A program made the position numbers and the translations under genes. From Bacteroidia bacterium (lineage in GTDB: Bacteria; Bacteroidota; Bacteroidia; UKL13-3): a DNA stretch of 64,000 nucleotides. This document shows, piece by piece, positions 1-8,136 of this stretch (positions are counted from its first letter, which is position 1; every line of letters begins with the position of its first letter). The DNA lies in assembly GCA_025454975.1 (NCBI GenBank), contig JALONK010000020.1:30059-94058 (forward strand), in the 5' to 3' direction. The notes beneath the pieces are model-generated. The model saw nothing but the letters and a program-made list of their open reading frames with translations. It was not told the origin of the DNA and did no database searches.

Positions 1-75
1 GACGTATAATCGCCGAAGTTTTAATCAATGAAAATAAATATTGTTTTTAAGCATTTATAAATTATTTTTATTGAT

Positions 76-339
76 ATGGAATTAGCAACTGCATTTGAAG
101 AGGCGTCAAAGTTGGTACATACTTTAAAGGAACGTCCTTCCAACGATATATTATTAACCTTATATGCCTTGCATAAACAAGCTTCATCAGGAGACGCACA
201 TGATAATAAACCACCAATATTCGACTTTATTGCCACGGCTAAATACAATGCTTGGTTATCGAAAAAAGGTTTGAGTACAGAGGAAGCACAAAAAGAATAT
301 ATTGATTTGGTTAAAAAGCTTTTGGACGAGCAATCATAA
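76..339 (+). CDS. Acyl-CoA-binding protein (ACBP family)
   Basis: An 87-residue protein, the usual length for a stand-alone ACBP. These small cytosolic four-helix proteins bind long-chain acyl-CoA esters and buffer or deliver them. Visible family features are the N-terminal helix with FEEA..LV..L, a YALHKQA stretch in the second helix, and the FDFIATAKYNAWLSKKG segment, which corresponds to the conserved K-x-x-A-W core. The protein starts at the first ATG after an AT-rich stretch with no Shine-Dalgarno. It lies just upstream of a lipoprotein gene, and nothing here ties the two functionally. The family assignment is by motif recognition; the acyl-chain preference cannot be read from sequence. 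Confidence 0.85.
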   Translation: MELATAFEEASKLVHTLKERPSNDILLTLYALHKQASSGDAHDNKPPIFDFIATAKYNAWLSKKGLSTEEAQKEYIDLVKKLLDEQS

Positions 340-383
340 TTGTAAGTTTTCACTTTCAAAAAAAATGATTATGATTGTTGTTG

Positions 384-1196
384 ATGGCTTTATTTAAAAG
401 AATAACTTATATTTTATGTGCGACTGCTCTATTTATTTCAGCATGCAAATCAAGTGTAAACAAAACACAACCACCGGTTGTAAGAACAGATACAACCCGA
501 GCTATACAACCTGATTATGAATTGTCGGAATTAACCTTACAACAATATTATGAACAGGGTTATGAAATTTTAGTTGTAGGTAGTGAACCGCCATTTAATT
601 TGCGCATGGATATTGGTGGTGTATTTGCTTTTAAACGAGCTGCTGAAGATGAGTTTAGATTTGCCGTGCGAGGAGAGCCTGTAATTGATAGTAATGGAGC
701 TTCAGTTTATCAAGTGGGTAGTGCCGGCCATCAAGGTACCATTCAAATTATTTCAGGGAAGTGTAACGATAGGATAAGCAAATCGATTTATCCGATGCAA
801 GGGGTAGTTAGACTTGATGGAGTTACCTATACAGGTTGTGCCATGCATTTGTACGACAGGCATATCAATGGAAGGTGGCGCTTAGTTAAGATTAATGGAA
901 GTGATTTCAAAGGTATAGAAGACGCTAAAATACCGGTATTAAATTTTAAAGGCGACGAATAGCGGGTATATGGTTTGTTAGGATGTAATAAGTTTGATGG
1001 TCAACTGATGTTGCAAGGCAATAATATAAAGTTTTTAGGAATAGGTACCACGAAAGTAGCCTGCAACAATCCACTACAAAACAGTTTATTGGTTATATTA
1101 GAAAAGGCTGTCAAATATCAAATCAAACCGGGCTCATTGCTTATTCAAACTGATAAAGGCGAATCGGCTGAATTTGCCTTTCAGGGAAATGACTAA
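384..1196 (+). pseudogene. META/HslJ-domain lipoprotein interrupted by in-frame TAG
   Basis: Reading from ATG 384 gives a lipoprotein signal (FISAC, lipobox Cys at residue 21) and a domain resembling COG3650 (EPPFNL..., GCAMHLYDRHINGRW). It then begins a META domain (WRLVKINGSDF, PVLNFKG) and stops at TAG 960-962 after 192 codons. The same frame continues without a break from 963 to TAA 1194-1196. It reads RVYGLLGCNKFDG, GTTKVAC and a typical META tail, so the stop falls inside the domain just before its signature GCN-x-F-x-G. TAG ends other genes here (the TlpA-like gene and purB), so it is not a general sense codon. The likely reading is a nonsense mutation or a base-call error. The upstream half could still make a truncated lipoprotein. 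An alternative start is TTG 375. Confidence 0.75.
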
Positions 1197-1343
1197 TACC
1201 GATCCTTTTTCGTTGTAAAATTATACAAGCTTAGGCTATACACTTGCTTATCAGTTTATTTAAGGGCTTTTATGGTTGCTTATTTATACCATCATAAAAC
1301 AAAATAATTCCCTAATTTCGCAAGCTTAAACAGATTATTTTTC

Positions 1344-2807
1344 ATGTCAACACCATACGATAAATACGAAGCGGTAATAGGTTTAGAAGTGCATGCACAA
1401 ATGCTTACTAAAAGTAAGGCTTTTTGTTCGGACGCAGTGGCTTATGGAGAGGCGCCAAATTCACTGGTAAGTCCTATTAGCCTTGGCCACCCCGGTACCT
1501 TGCCCGTTCATAATAAAGAGGCAGTTAGGTTTGCAATAAAGTTGGGATTAGCTTGTGGTTGTGATATTTCGTCATATAATTATTATGCACGTAAAAATTA
1601 TTTTTATGCCGATTTACCTAAAGGTTACCAAATTTCGCAACATACAACCCCAATTTGTAGCAACGGTTTTATTGAGATAAAACTTAAAGACGGAACCGAG
1701 AAGCGCATTGGTTTGATTAGGATACACATGGAGGAGGATACAGGTAAAAGTATGCATGATCAAGATGTTTATGATACTTTAATTGATTACAATCGTGCGG
1801 GTACTGCTTTAGTTGAAATGGTTTCTGAGCCTGATATTCGCAGTGGTGAAGAAGCTTATCAGTACCTGACAGAAGTGCGTAAACTGGTTCGTTATTTAGA
1901 TATTTGTGACGGAAATATGGAAGAGGGGAGTATGCGTTGTGATGCGAATGTTTCGGTGAGATTAAAGGGAGCAACCGAATTTGGTACCAAGGTGGAAGTG
2001 AAAAATATGAACTCCATCAGAAATGTTCAACGTGCGATTGATTATGAAATAAAACGGCAAATAGAAGCCATTGAATCAGGCGAAAAAATTGTACAAGAAA
2101 CCCGCACTTTCGAAGCTACCCGAGGTGTAACTATTGTGATGAGAACCAAGGAAGGTGCTAGTGATTACAGGTATTTCCCTGAACCGGATCTGCCGCCTTT
2201 ATCTATAACTCCTGAATTTATTGAAGAAGTAAGAAGTTTAATGCCTGAATTACCCAAAGAGTTGTTTGCTAAATTTACTTCTACTTTCGGACTAAGCGAA
2301 TATGATGCTCAGGTATTAACCGAGAACAAAGAAATTGCAGAGTATTTTCAACAAGTATTAAAGCATACCGACAATATAAAAGCGGCTGCAAACTGGGTAA
2401 TGGTTCATATCAAAGGGTTTTTAAATGAGCAGGCGATACATATTCAGGATTTTACATTACAACCCGCTAAAATAGCTGAGATCATTGGTTTAATTGATGG
2501 CGGTAAAATAAGTTCAAGTGTTGCCTCTCAAAAAGTATTTCCTGCCATGATTGCTTCACCGGGAAAAACTGCATTGGCAGTAGCTGAGGAGTTAAATTTG
2601 TTACAAGAAAGTAATTCAAACGAATTACAACAATGGATTAATGAAGCAATAAATAAATATCCTGATAAAGTAAAAGAATACAAGGCCGGTAAGGTAAGTT
2701 TAATCGGTTTGTTTATGGGCGAGTTAATGAAGCTAAGCAAAGGGAAAGCCGACCCTAAAATAGCAAATGCGTTAATTAAAGAAACCTTAGATAATATCAA
2801 TTTATAA
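1344..2807 (+). CDS. gatB: Asp-tRNA(Asn)/Glu-tRNA(Gln) amidotransferase subunit B
   Basis: At 487 residues this is full length for GatB. GatB is the kinase/tRNA-binding subunit of the GatCAB complex, which converts mischarged Glu-tRNA(Gln) and Asp-tRNA(Asn) to the correct amidated forms. The N-terminus YEAVIGLEVHAQ is the family signature. Further family blocks are YNYYARKNYFYADLPKGYQISQ, DYNRAGTALVEMVSEPD, GSMRCDANVSVR and FGTKVEVKNMNS. The C-terminal tail domain (GKISSSVASQKVFPAM..., VGLFMG-like SLIGLFMGELMK) is also present. gatA and gatC are not nearby. The TlpA-like gene begins 4 bases after the stop, so the two are probably co-transcribed. Confidence 0.97.
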   Translation: MSTPYDKYEAVIGLEVHAQMLTKSKAFCSDAVAYGEAPNSLVSPISLGHPGTLPVHNKEAVRFAIKLGLACGCDISSYNYYARKNYFYADLPKGYQISQHTTPICSNGFIEIKLKDGTEKRIGLIRIHMEEDTGKSMHDQDVYDTLIDYNRAGTALVEMVSEPDIRSGEEAYQYLTEVRKLVRYLDICDGNMEEGSMRCDANVSVRLKGATEFGTKVEVKNMNSIRNVQRAIDYEIKRQIEAIESGEKIVQETRTFEATRGVTIVMRTKEGASDYRYFPEPDLPPLSITPEFIEEVRSLMPELPKELFAKFTSTFGLSEYDAQVLTENKEIAEYFQQVLKHTDNIKAAANWVMVHIKGFLNEQAIHIQDFTLQPAKIAEIIGLIDGGKISSSVASQKVFPAMIASPGKTALAVAEELNLLQESNSNELQQWINEAINKYPDKVKEYKAGKVSLIGLFMGELMKLSKGKADPKIANALIKETLDNINL

Positions 2808-2811
2808 CAAT

Positions 2812-3927
2812 ATGAAGCACGGATTTTTATATTTTCTTAGTCTTGTCGTTCTATCTTTAGCTGTGGGTTGTAATAGCCAAAAACAATTAAAAGGATTTAC
2901 AGTTAAAGGCAAAATAACTAATAATAAAGCTTCACATTTGGTTTTACAAGAGTTTACACCAAGTGGATTATTATATATTGATTCAGCTTCTGTTCAACCT
3001 GATGGGACTTTTGAATTTACCGGATCAGTGGCTGAGCCAACTTTTTGTGTAATAACGCTTGAGCGAAATGCTGTGGTGTTATTGGTTGATACACTCTCAC
3101 AAATATTGTTAAGTGTTGATGCTAACAATCCACAAGATTATACTGCCGAAGGAATGAATGAAACGGAAGCACTTAAAAGTGTGTTGAAGTTAAATAACGA
3201 TTTTATGATGGCTGCACAGGCTATAGAACAACAATATCTAATGAGCTATGGCGATAATGTACCTCCAATTAAAGCACAAGAGCAATTACGTATTACATTT
3301 GATAGTTTAACAAAAAATAGAGATAGTGTTTTAATGGTAAAAGCACTCTCACTTAACAACAGTTTAATTCCATATTTCATTACCAACTTTTTATTGCCTA
3401 AAGCTAGTTTCGAATTTTTACAAACTATCGACAGCAAGGGAGGCAGCCGATTTGCATCAAGTAAATATGCAATGGCATTACATAGCAGGGTAATGAATTT
3501 ATCAAAGACGGCCATTGGAAAACCCGCACCTGATATTGTGTTGCAAGATATTTATGGCAAACCAATATCATTATCATCGTTTAGAGGTAAAACTGTTTTG
3601 GTTGACTTTTGGGCAAGTTGGTGTAAGCCATGTCGGGAAGAAAGTCCGCGGTTAGTATCTATTTACAATAAATACAAAACCCGCAATTTTGATATATTAA
3701 GTGTATCGCTGGATGATAATCGTGAAGCTTGGCAAAAAGCCATTAATGATGATAAATTATTATGGACACATGTAAGTGATTTGATGAAATGGAATTCGTC
3801 GGTGGTATCCTTGTATAATATTGAAGGTATTCCATTTACGGTATTGGTTGACCCGGAAGGGAAAATTATAGCCACACACTTAAGAGGTAAAGCCCTTGAA
3901 GATAAACTTGCAGAATTATTTAAATAG
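2812..3927 (+). CDS. TlpA-like thiol:disulfide oxidoreductase lipoprotein with DUF4369 N-terminus
   Basis: A 371-residue exported protein with a lipoprotein signal ending LSLAVGC. Residues about 25-120 form a beta-rich DUF4369-like domain (FTVKGKITNN..., SVQPDGTFEF). Residues about 230-371 form a thioredoxin-fold AhpC/TlpA domain. The catalytic CxxC is C271/C274 in ASWCKPCREE, and the cis-Pro loop is the IEGIPFTVLVDPEG segment. This architecture is common in Bacteroidota, where such proteins are thought to reduce or shuffle disulfides in the cell envelope. The stop codon is TAG. The gene follows gatB by 4 nt, and the response regulator begins 99 nt downstream. The redox partner is unknown. 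Confidence 0.9.
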   Translation: MKHGFLYFLSLVVLSLAVGCNSQKQLKGFTVKGKITNNKASHLVLQEFTPSGLLYIDSASVQPDGTFEFTGSVAEPTFCVITLERNAVVLLVDTLSQILLSVDANNPQDYTAEGMNETEALKSVLKLNNDFMMAAQAIEQQYLMSYGDNVPPIKAQEQLRITFDSLTKNRDSVLMVKALSLNNSLIPYFITNFLLPKASFEFLQTIDSKGGSRFASSKYAMALHSRVMNLSKTAIGKPAPDIVLQDIYGKPISLSSFRGKTVLVDFWASWCKPCREESPRLVSIYNKYKTRNFDILSVSLDDNREAWQKAINDDKLLWTHVSDLMKWNSSVVSLYNIEGIPFTVLVDPEGKIIATHLRGKALEDKLAELFK

Positions 3928-3955
3928 GTTTTGTAAATGAGCGAACAAATGCTTG

Positions 3956-3981
3956 TTAACATTAACTTAAACTTTCGTTAA
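3956..3981 (+). promoter_or_regulatory. Candidate TTAAC direct repeats upstream of response regulator
   Basis: Closely spaced TTAAC/TTAAAC units at 3956-3960, 3962-3966 and 3967-3972, plus GTTAA at 3977-3981, precede the PhoB-like regulator gene. Repeated TTAAC-like half-sites could be the operator of an OmpR-family regulator controlling itself. This is inference from position and repetition only; AT-rich sequence can produce such repeats by chance. Confidence 0.25.
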
Positions 3982-4026
3982 TATTGAAATTAAAGCACCA
4001 ACCGAATGTTACAGAAAAATACCGAC

Positions 4027-4704
4027 ATGGAAAATCCTTACAAAATTTTGGTGGTTGATGATGAAAATGACATCCTTGAGTTTATCCAATATAACCTTAA
4101 GAAAGAAGGTTATGAAGTTCATTTAGCGCATAATGGACAAGAAGCGATTCAGGTTGCAAAAAAAGTGAAGCCTGATTTAATTTTATTGGATGTTATGATG
4201 CCTGTAATGGATGGGATTGAAGCTTGCAAACAAATTAAATCTGAACCCGATTTCGAAAAAACATTTGTTGTATTTTTAACGGCACGTGCCGAAGAGTATA
4301 GCGAAATTGCAGGATTTAATGCAGGTGCTGATGATTATATTTCAAAGCCAATTAAACCTCGTGTTTTATTGAGCAGGATTAATGCCATACTAAGAAGAAA
4401 GAATAAAGAAGTTATTGAACAAAAGCTATCTGCCGGAAATATTATTATTGATCGCGAAACATTTTTGGTGTATAAAGGTGATGAGAAAATACAATTGGCA
4501 CGCAAAGAATTTGAGTTATTGTATTTGTTGGCAGGCAAACCGGGTAAGGTATTTACCCGTGAATATATTCTTGAGAAGGTTTGGGGTGATGAAGTATTGG
4601 TAGTTGACCGAACAATAGATGTACATATAAGAAAATTACGCGAAAAATTGGGCGACGAATGCATAGGAACCGTAAAAGGGGTTGGCTATAAGTTTGAAAT
4701 ATGA
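4027..4704 (+). CDS. OmpR/PhoB-family response regulator
   Basis: A 225-residue two-component response regulator. The receiver domain (residues 1-120) shows the acidic pair in ILVVDDEND, the phospho-acceptor D55 in LLLDVMMPVMDG, the conserved T in FLTAR and the K in YISKPIKP. The C-terminal winged-helix DNA-binding domain has ARKEFELLYLLAGKPG, FTREYILEKVWG and the RTIDVHIRKLREKLG recognition region. The ATG at 4027 (MENPYKILVVDDE) fits the family better than the in-frame ATG at 4006. It overlaps the histidine-kinase gene by 4 nt (ATGA), so the pair is translationally coupled. Overall it looks most like PhoB, but the signal sensed cannot be confirmed. Confidence 0.93.
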   Translation: MENPYKILVVDDENDILEFIQYNLKKEGYEVHLAHNGQEAIQVAKKVKPDLILLDVMMPVMDGIEACKQIKSEPDFEKTFVVFLTARAEEYSEIAGFNAGADDYISKPIKPRVLLSRINAILRRKNKEVIEQKLSAGNIIIDRETFLVYKGDEKIQLARKEFELLYLLAGKPGKVFTREYILEKVWGDEVLVVDRTIDVHIRKLREKLGDECIGTVKGVGYKFEI

Positions 4705-5747
4705 TTCGAAATCCCAAACCGGTTTACATCACACTGTTTATATCGTTGGTACTATCAGCAGTACTTGCTATAACTACATTTTTTATTGACGAGATGCGGT
4801 TAATATCTGCATTAACCGCATTTTCCATCACTTTCGCCATTAGCTTCGTTTTATTTTTTTACAGCATTGAATTTTTTATTTATCGAAAAATTAAACTGAT
4901 TTATAAAACAATTCATAGTTTAAAAACCCAAAAATATGATGCAGTTCTAAGCAATTTCGATTTGCTGAACGATCCTATTTCCAACATGAATAAAGAGGTG
5001 ATCAGTTGGGCTCGCTCACAAAAAGAGCAAATGGAAGAGTTAAAAAGATTAGCAGAGTTTAGAAAAGAATTTCTAGGTAATGTGAGTCACGAGCTAAAAA
5101 CTCCGATTTTTAATATACAAGGTTATATTCATACGCTTATTGACGGAGCAATGGAAGATCCGGAAGTAAATGTGAGGTTCTTAAAAAAAGCTGCCAAAAG
5201 TGCCGACAGGTTAAGCGATTTAGTTGCAGACTTACTGGCAATATCTCAATTGGAAAGTGGTGAGTTGGTTATGGAGTATGAACGATTCGACATCAATTTG
5301 TTGTTGAAGGATGTTTATGAACAGTTGGAAGTTAGAGCTAAAGAAAGAGGAATCGCACTAATCATTAAAGAAGGTTGTAATAAGCCATTTTTTGTGTATG
5401 CCGACAGGTATAGGGTACGACAAGTAATTGTAAACCTGGTATCAAATTCTATTAAATATGGTAAAGAATATGGCACAACTACAGCGGCCTATTACGATAT
5501 GGATGAAAATATTTTAATTGAAATTGGAGATAATGGTGAAGGCATTGATCAGGAACATTTACCACGCATTTTTGAACGTTTTTATCGTGTTGATAAAAGC
5601 CGTTCGCGCGAAGGCGGGGCAGGAGGAACCGGTTTAGGATTAGCCATTGTTAAGCATATCATTGAAGCGCATCAACAAACTATAAACGTACGAAGTACAA
5701 TAGGACAAGGAACCACTTTTGGTTTTACTTTAAAACGTCCTCAATAA
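4701..5747 (+). CDS. Membrane sensor histidine kinase, PhoR-like
   Basis: A 348-residue kinase partner of the preceding regulator. Two transmembrane helices (about residues 7-28 and 33-55) are separated by a very short loop, so there is essentially no periplasmic sensor domain. The HisKA dimerisation domain carries the phospho-acceptor H130 in NVSHELKTPIFNIQGY. The HATPase domain follows with the N box VNLVSNSIKYG, the G1 box EIGDNGEGID, the F box IFERFYRVDKSRSR and the G2 box GGTGLGLAIVKHI. No HAMP or PAS domain is evident. In PhoR-type systems such kinases take their signal through protein partners; that role is inferred here. Confidence 0.93.
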   Translation: MIRNPKPVYITLFISLVLSAVLAITTFFIDEMRLISALTAFSITFAISFVLFFYSIEFFIYRKIKLIYKTIHSLKTQKYDAVLSNFDLLNDPISNMNKEVISWARSQKEQMEELKRLAEFRKEFLGNVSHELKTPIFNIQGYIHTLIDGAMEDPEVNVRFLKKAAKSADRLSDLVADLLAISQLESGELVMEYERFDINLLLKDVYEQLEVRAKERGIALIIKEGCNKPFFVYADRYRVRQVIVNLVSNSIKYGKEYGTTTAAYYDMDENILIEIGDNGEGIDQEHLPRIFERFYRVDKSRSREGGAGGTGLGLAIVKHIIEAHQQTINVRSTIGQGTTFGFTLKRPQ

Positions 5748-5769
5748 ATTAATAGGTGAATTTAGAAAG

Positions 5770-5851
5770 TGCTGCGGAAGAGACTCGAACTCTTACACCT
5801 TGCGGCACCACCCCCTCAAGATGGCGTGTCTACCAATTCCACCACCGCAGC
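5770..5851 (-). tRNA. tRNA-Leu(GAG)
   Basis: On the minus strand, an 82-nt class II tRNA with acceptor stem GCTGCGG/CCGCAGC and discriminator A. It has the leucine D-arm GGTGGAATTGGTAGACACG and an anticodon loop TTGAGGG giving anticodon GAG. A short variable arm (TGCCGCAAGGTG) precedes the T-loop GTTCGAGTC. CCA is not encoded. It lies alone between the histidine-kinase gene and the dihydroorotase-like gene. Confidence 0.95.
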
Positions 5852-6131
5852 AAATTGTTGGGCAAATATAAAATCATAACATAAGTAAACAATATATTAT
5901 ATTCAATTATTTCTTAAATCTTGTTCCGCCTCTGTTAACGAATACATTCACTTTCAAATTTTCCAATAATTCGCATCTTTTTTATTGTAGGATTTTTTAG
6001 TTGTAAGCTTTGTATTTTAAATAGTCTAGATTATATAATTTATTATACCAAATAATCATAATTTAAAATAATTACCTTCAACACGCTACAAATCATTTCA
6101 AAAAGTAAATTTCTGTTATATTTGCTTCTTA

Positions 6132-7409
6132 ATGAAACTATTCATTACTAATGCTACCGTATGCGATCCCCAATCTGCTTGGAACGGTAAGGTTTGTGAC
6201 CTTGTTCTCCAAAACGGGGTAATAGAAAAAATTATTTCATCTGCCAAAAAAAGTCAAGCTCCTGCCGGATTCAAAACTTTGGATGTTAAGGGACAATGGG
6301 TTTTACCCGGTTTGTTTGATTTAAGGTGTTATTCAACCGAACCGGGATTTGAATATAAGGATGATATTTCTTCGCTTGCTGCAACTGCTTTAGCCGGTGG
6401 TTATACTGCTTTAGCTTTATTGCCCGACACCCAACCGGCGGTGCAAACAAAGGCAGCCATACATTTTCTGCTAAGTAAAGCTGAACAATTACCGGTTCAA
6501 TTATTTCCTTATAGTGCGTTAACTCATCAACTTGAAGGAAAAGAGATGAACGAATTGTTTGATTTGTTTCAGGCCGGCGCAATAGGATTTACTGATGCCG
6601 ATAAAAGTGTGATGAATGCCGGTGTATTATTAAGAGCCATGCAATATGCTTCAATTTTTGGAGGTAAAATTTTCATACATGCAGAAGATATTCATCTTAG
6701 CAGCGGTGGTCGTATGCATGAAGGATATACCAGTGTGAATTTAGGATTAAAGGGTATTCCGAACATGAGTGAAGAAATTATGGTGATGCGAAATATTGAG
6801 TTGGCTAAATATGCAGGAACACCATTGCACTTTTCTCACATCAGCAGCAAAGGAAGTGTAGAGTTGATAAGAAAGGCAAAAAAGCAAGGTTTATCCATAA
6901 CTTGTGACGTAGCTGTAGCGCATTTAATTTATACCGACGAGCAGCTTCAATCTTTTGATACCAATTATAAACTTAACCCGCCGCTACGAACCAAGGCCGA
7001 TCAAAAAGCTTTATGGGAAGGCATTATTGATGGTACCATTAATTGCATTGTTAGCGACCATAAACCTGAGGATTCGGAACATAAAGTTTTGGAGTTTGAA
7101 TATGCAGCAACAGGAATGATAATGTTGCAAACTGCTTTTGCTTTGTTACTTATGCACAAACCTTCATCAGTTTTAGTTAATCATTTAATAACCTGTTTAT
7201 GTCACCAACCCCGTGAAATTTTAAACATGGAATCCATATCTTTGACAGAGGGAAAGAAAGCAGAACTTACTGTTTTTAATCCTAAAGAAAAATGGATGTT
7301 AAATGAACAAACCAATCTTTCTAAAAGTAAAAACTCAACCTGTTGGAACCAAACCATACAAGGCAGGTTTTCATATACCATCAATAAAAATAAACTTTAT
7401 AAATTGTAA
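6132..7409 (+). CDS. Dihydroorotase-like amidohydrolase, degenerate metal site
   Basis: A 425-residue protein of the type I dihydroorotase family, which acts in pyrimidine synthesis by interconverting carbamoyl-aspartate and dihydroorotate. The amidohydrolase fold is clear: WVLPGLFDL, AALAGGYTALALLPDT, FIHAED, FSHISS, NPPLR and CIVSDHKPE. The strand-1 motif D-x-H-x-H, which supplies two zinc ligands, reads D-L-R-C-Y: R65 and Y67 replace both histidines. The later ligand histidines and the catalytic Asp of SDHKP remain. It may be a non-catalytic partner, like the inactive DHOase-like chain of some aspartate transcarbamoylases, or have an altered site. A TATATTTG element lies at 6117-6124, just before the ATG. 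The next gene starts 2 nt after the stop. Confidence 0.85.
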   Translation: MKLFITNATVCDPQSAWNGKVCDLVLQNGVIEKIISSAKKSQAPAGFKTLDVKGQWVLPGLFDLRCYSTEPGFEYKDDISSLAATALAGGYTALALLPDTQPAVQTKAAIHFLLSKAEQLPVQLFPYSALTHQLEGKEMNELFDLFQAGAIGFTDADKSVMNAGVLLRAMQYASIFGGKIFIHAEDIHLSSGGRMHEGYTSVNLGLKGIPNMSEEIMVMRNIELAKYAGTPLHFSHISSKGSVELIRKAKKQGLSITCDVAVAHLIYTDEQLQSFDTNYKLNPPLRTKADQKALWEGIIDGTINCIVSDHKPEDSEHKVLEFEYAATGMIMLQTAFALLLMHKPSSVLVNHLITCLCHQPREILNMESISLTEGKKAELTVFNPKEKWMLNEQTNLSKSKNSTCWNQTIQGRFSYTINKNKLYKL

Positions 7410-7411
7410 TT

Positions 7412-8050
7412 ATGAGTAATGCTGTTAAGGCTGTACAAGCATTGATCAATGCCGTAGGTCAAAATAATGACCTGGTGAATTCATTAACATCACTTTTTGA
7501 ATCAAGTGATGAATTTTTAGTTAAGGTAAAACAGTTCGACGAATTGTTTGAACAACATCAGGATTATCATAATGTAAAAGAATATGCTTTTGATTTATTA
7601 ATGGTGTATCATCTTGAATTTAATAATCAGAATGAGGATTATTTTGATAGCAGAGAATGGCAGGATATAGAAGATAAAACCTTAGACAGAGGGACTGAAT
7701 TTTTAAATATTTTATTATACATAAGTGAGGCAAAGGATACTGATGCAGAGGTAAGCATTGAAGACTTTTTATATGAATTTTTATTGGTTGATGAAGATGA
7801 GTTTCAAGATGAGCATCGTATTTATGAGGAGTTGATTGCTAATGTTGAATTACCTGAAGAGTCGGTTACAAGTATTGTTGAAGTAGCCAAACGACTTCCG
7901 GATGAATTAGAAATTAGAGAGCTTTTTGTTCCATTAATGTTGTTCTTTAAAGACCCGGAGGCAAAGTTTCCTGCGAAAGAGTTTATAAGCAAAACTACCA
8001 AGCCTGAAATAGCTTTGTTGGCTGCAGCGCTTGCTTATGCAAATGGTTAA
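7412..8050 (+). CDS. Acidic hypothetical protein
   Basis: A 212-residue soluble protein, predicted alpha-helical and strongly acidic (runs such as DEDEFQDEHRIYEEL). It has no signal peptide, membrane segment or recognisable catalytic motif. It begins 2 nt after the dihydroorotase-like gene and shares its terminator, so the two form an operon. That pairing is the only hint to its role. I do not recognise a named family. Confidence 0.8.
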   Translation: MSNAVKAVQALINAVGQNNDLVNSLTSLFESSDEFLVKVKQFDELFEQHQDYHNVKEYAFDLLMVYHLEFNNQNEDYFDSREWQDIEDKTLDRGTEFLNILLYISEAKDTDAEVSIEDFLYEFLLVDEDEFQDEHRIYEELIANVELPEESVTSIVEVAKRLPDELEIRELFVPLMLFFKDPEAKFPAKEFISKTTKPEIALLAAALAYANG

Positions 8051-8074
8051 TTGCTAAATCATTTTTAAAAAAAT

Positions 8075-8109
8075 AAACCGTTATGCAGCTTAAATTGCAT
8101 AACGGTTTT
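8075..8109. terminator. Bidirectional rho-independent terminator
   Basis: A 13-bp stem (AAACCGTTATGCA with TGCATAACGGTTT) around an 8-nt loop, with A-rich and T-rich flanks on opposite sides. It sits between the convergent acidic-protein gene and cystathionine beta-synthase gene and can serve both. Confidence 0.9.
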
Positions 8110-8136
8110 TTTATTGATGATTGTTAACAAATAACC

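Noticed and set aside
960..962. TAG as a recoded sense codon (e.g. pyrrolysine or code change)
   Set aside because: TAG ends other intact genes in the window (the TlpA-like gene at 3925-3927 and purB), and no recoding element is seen; mutation or error is simpler.
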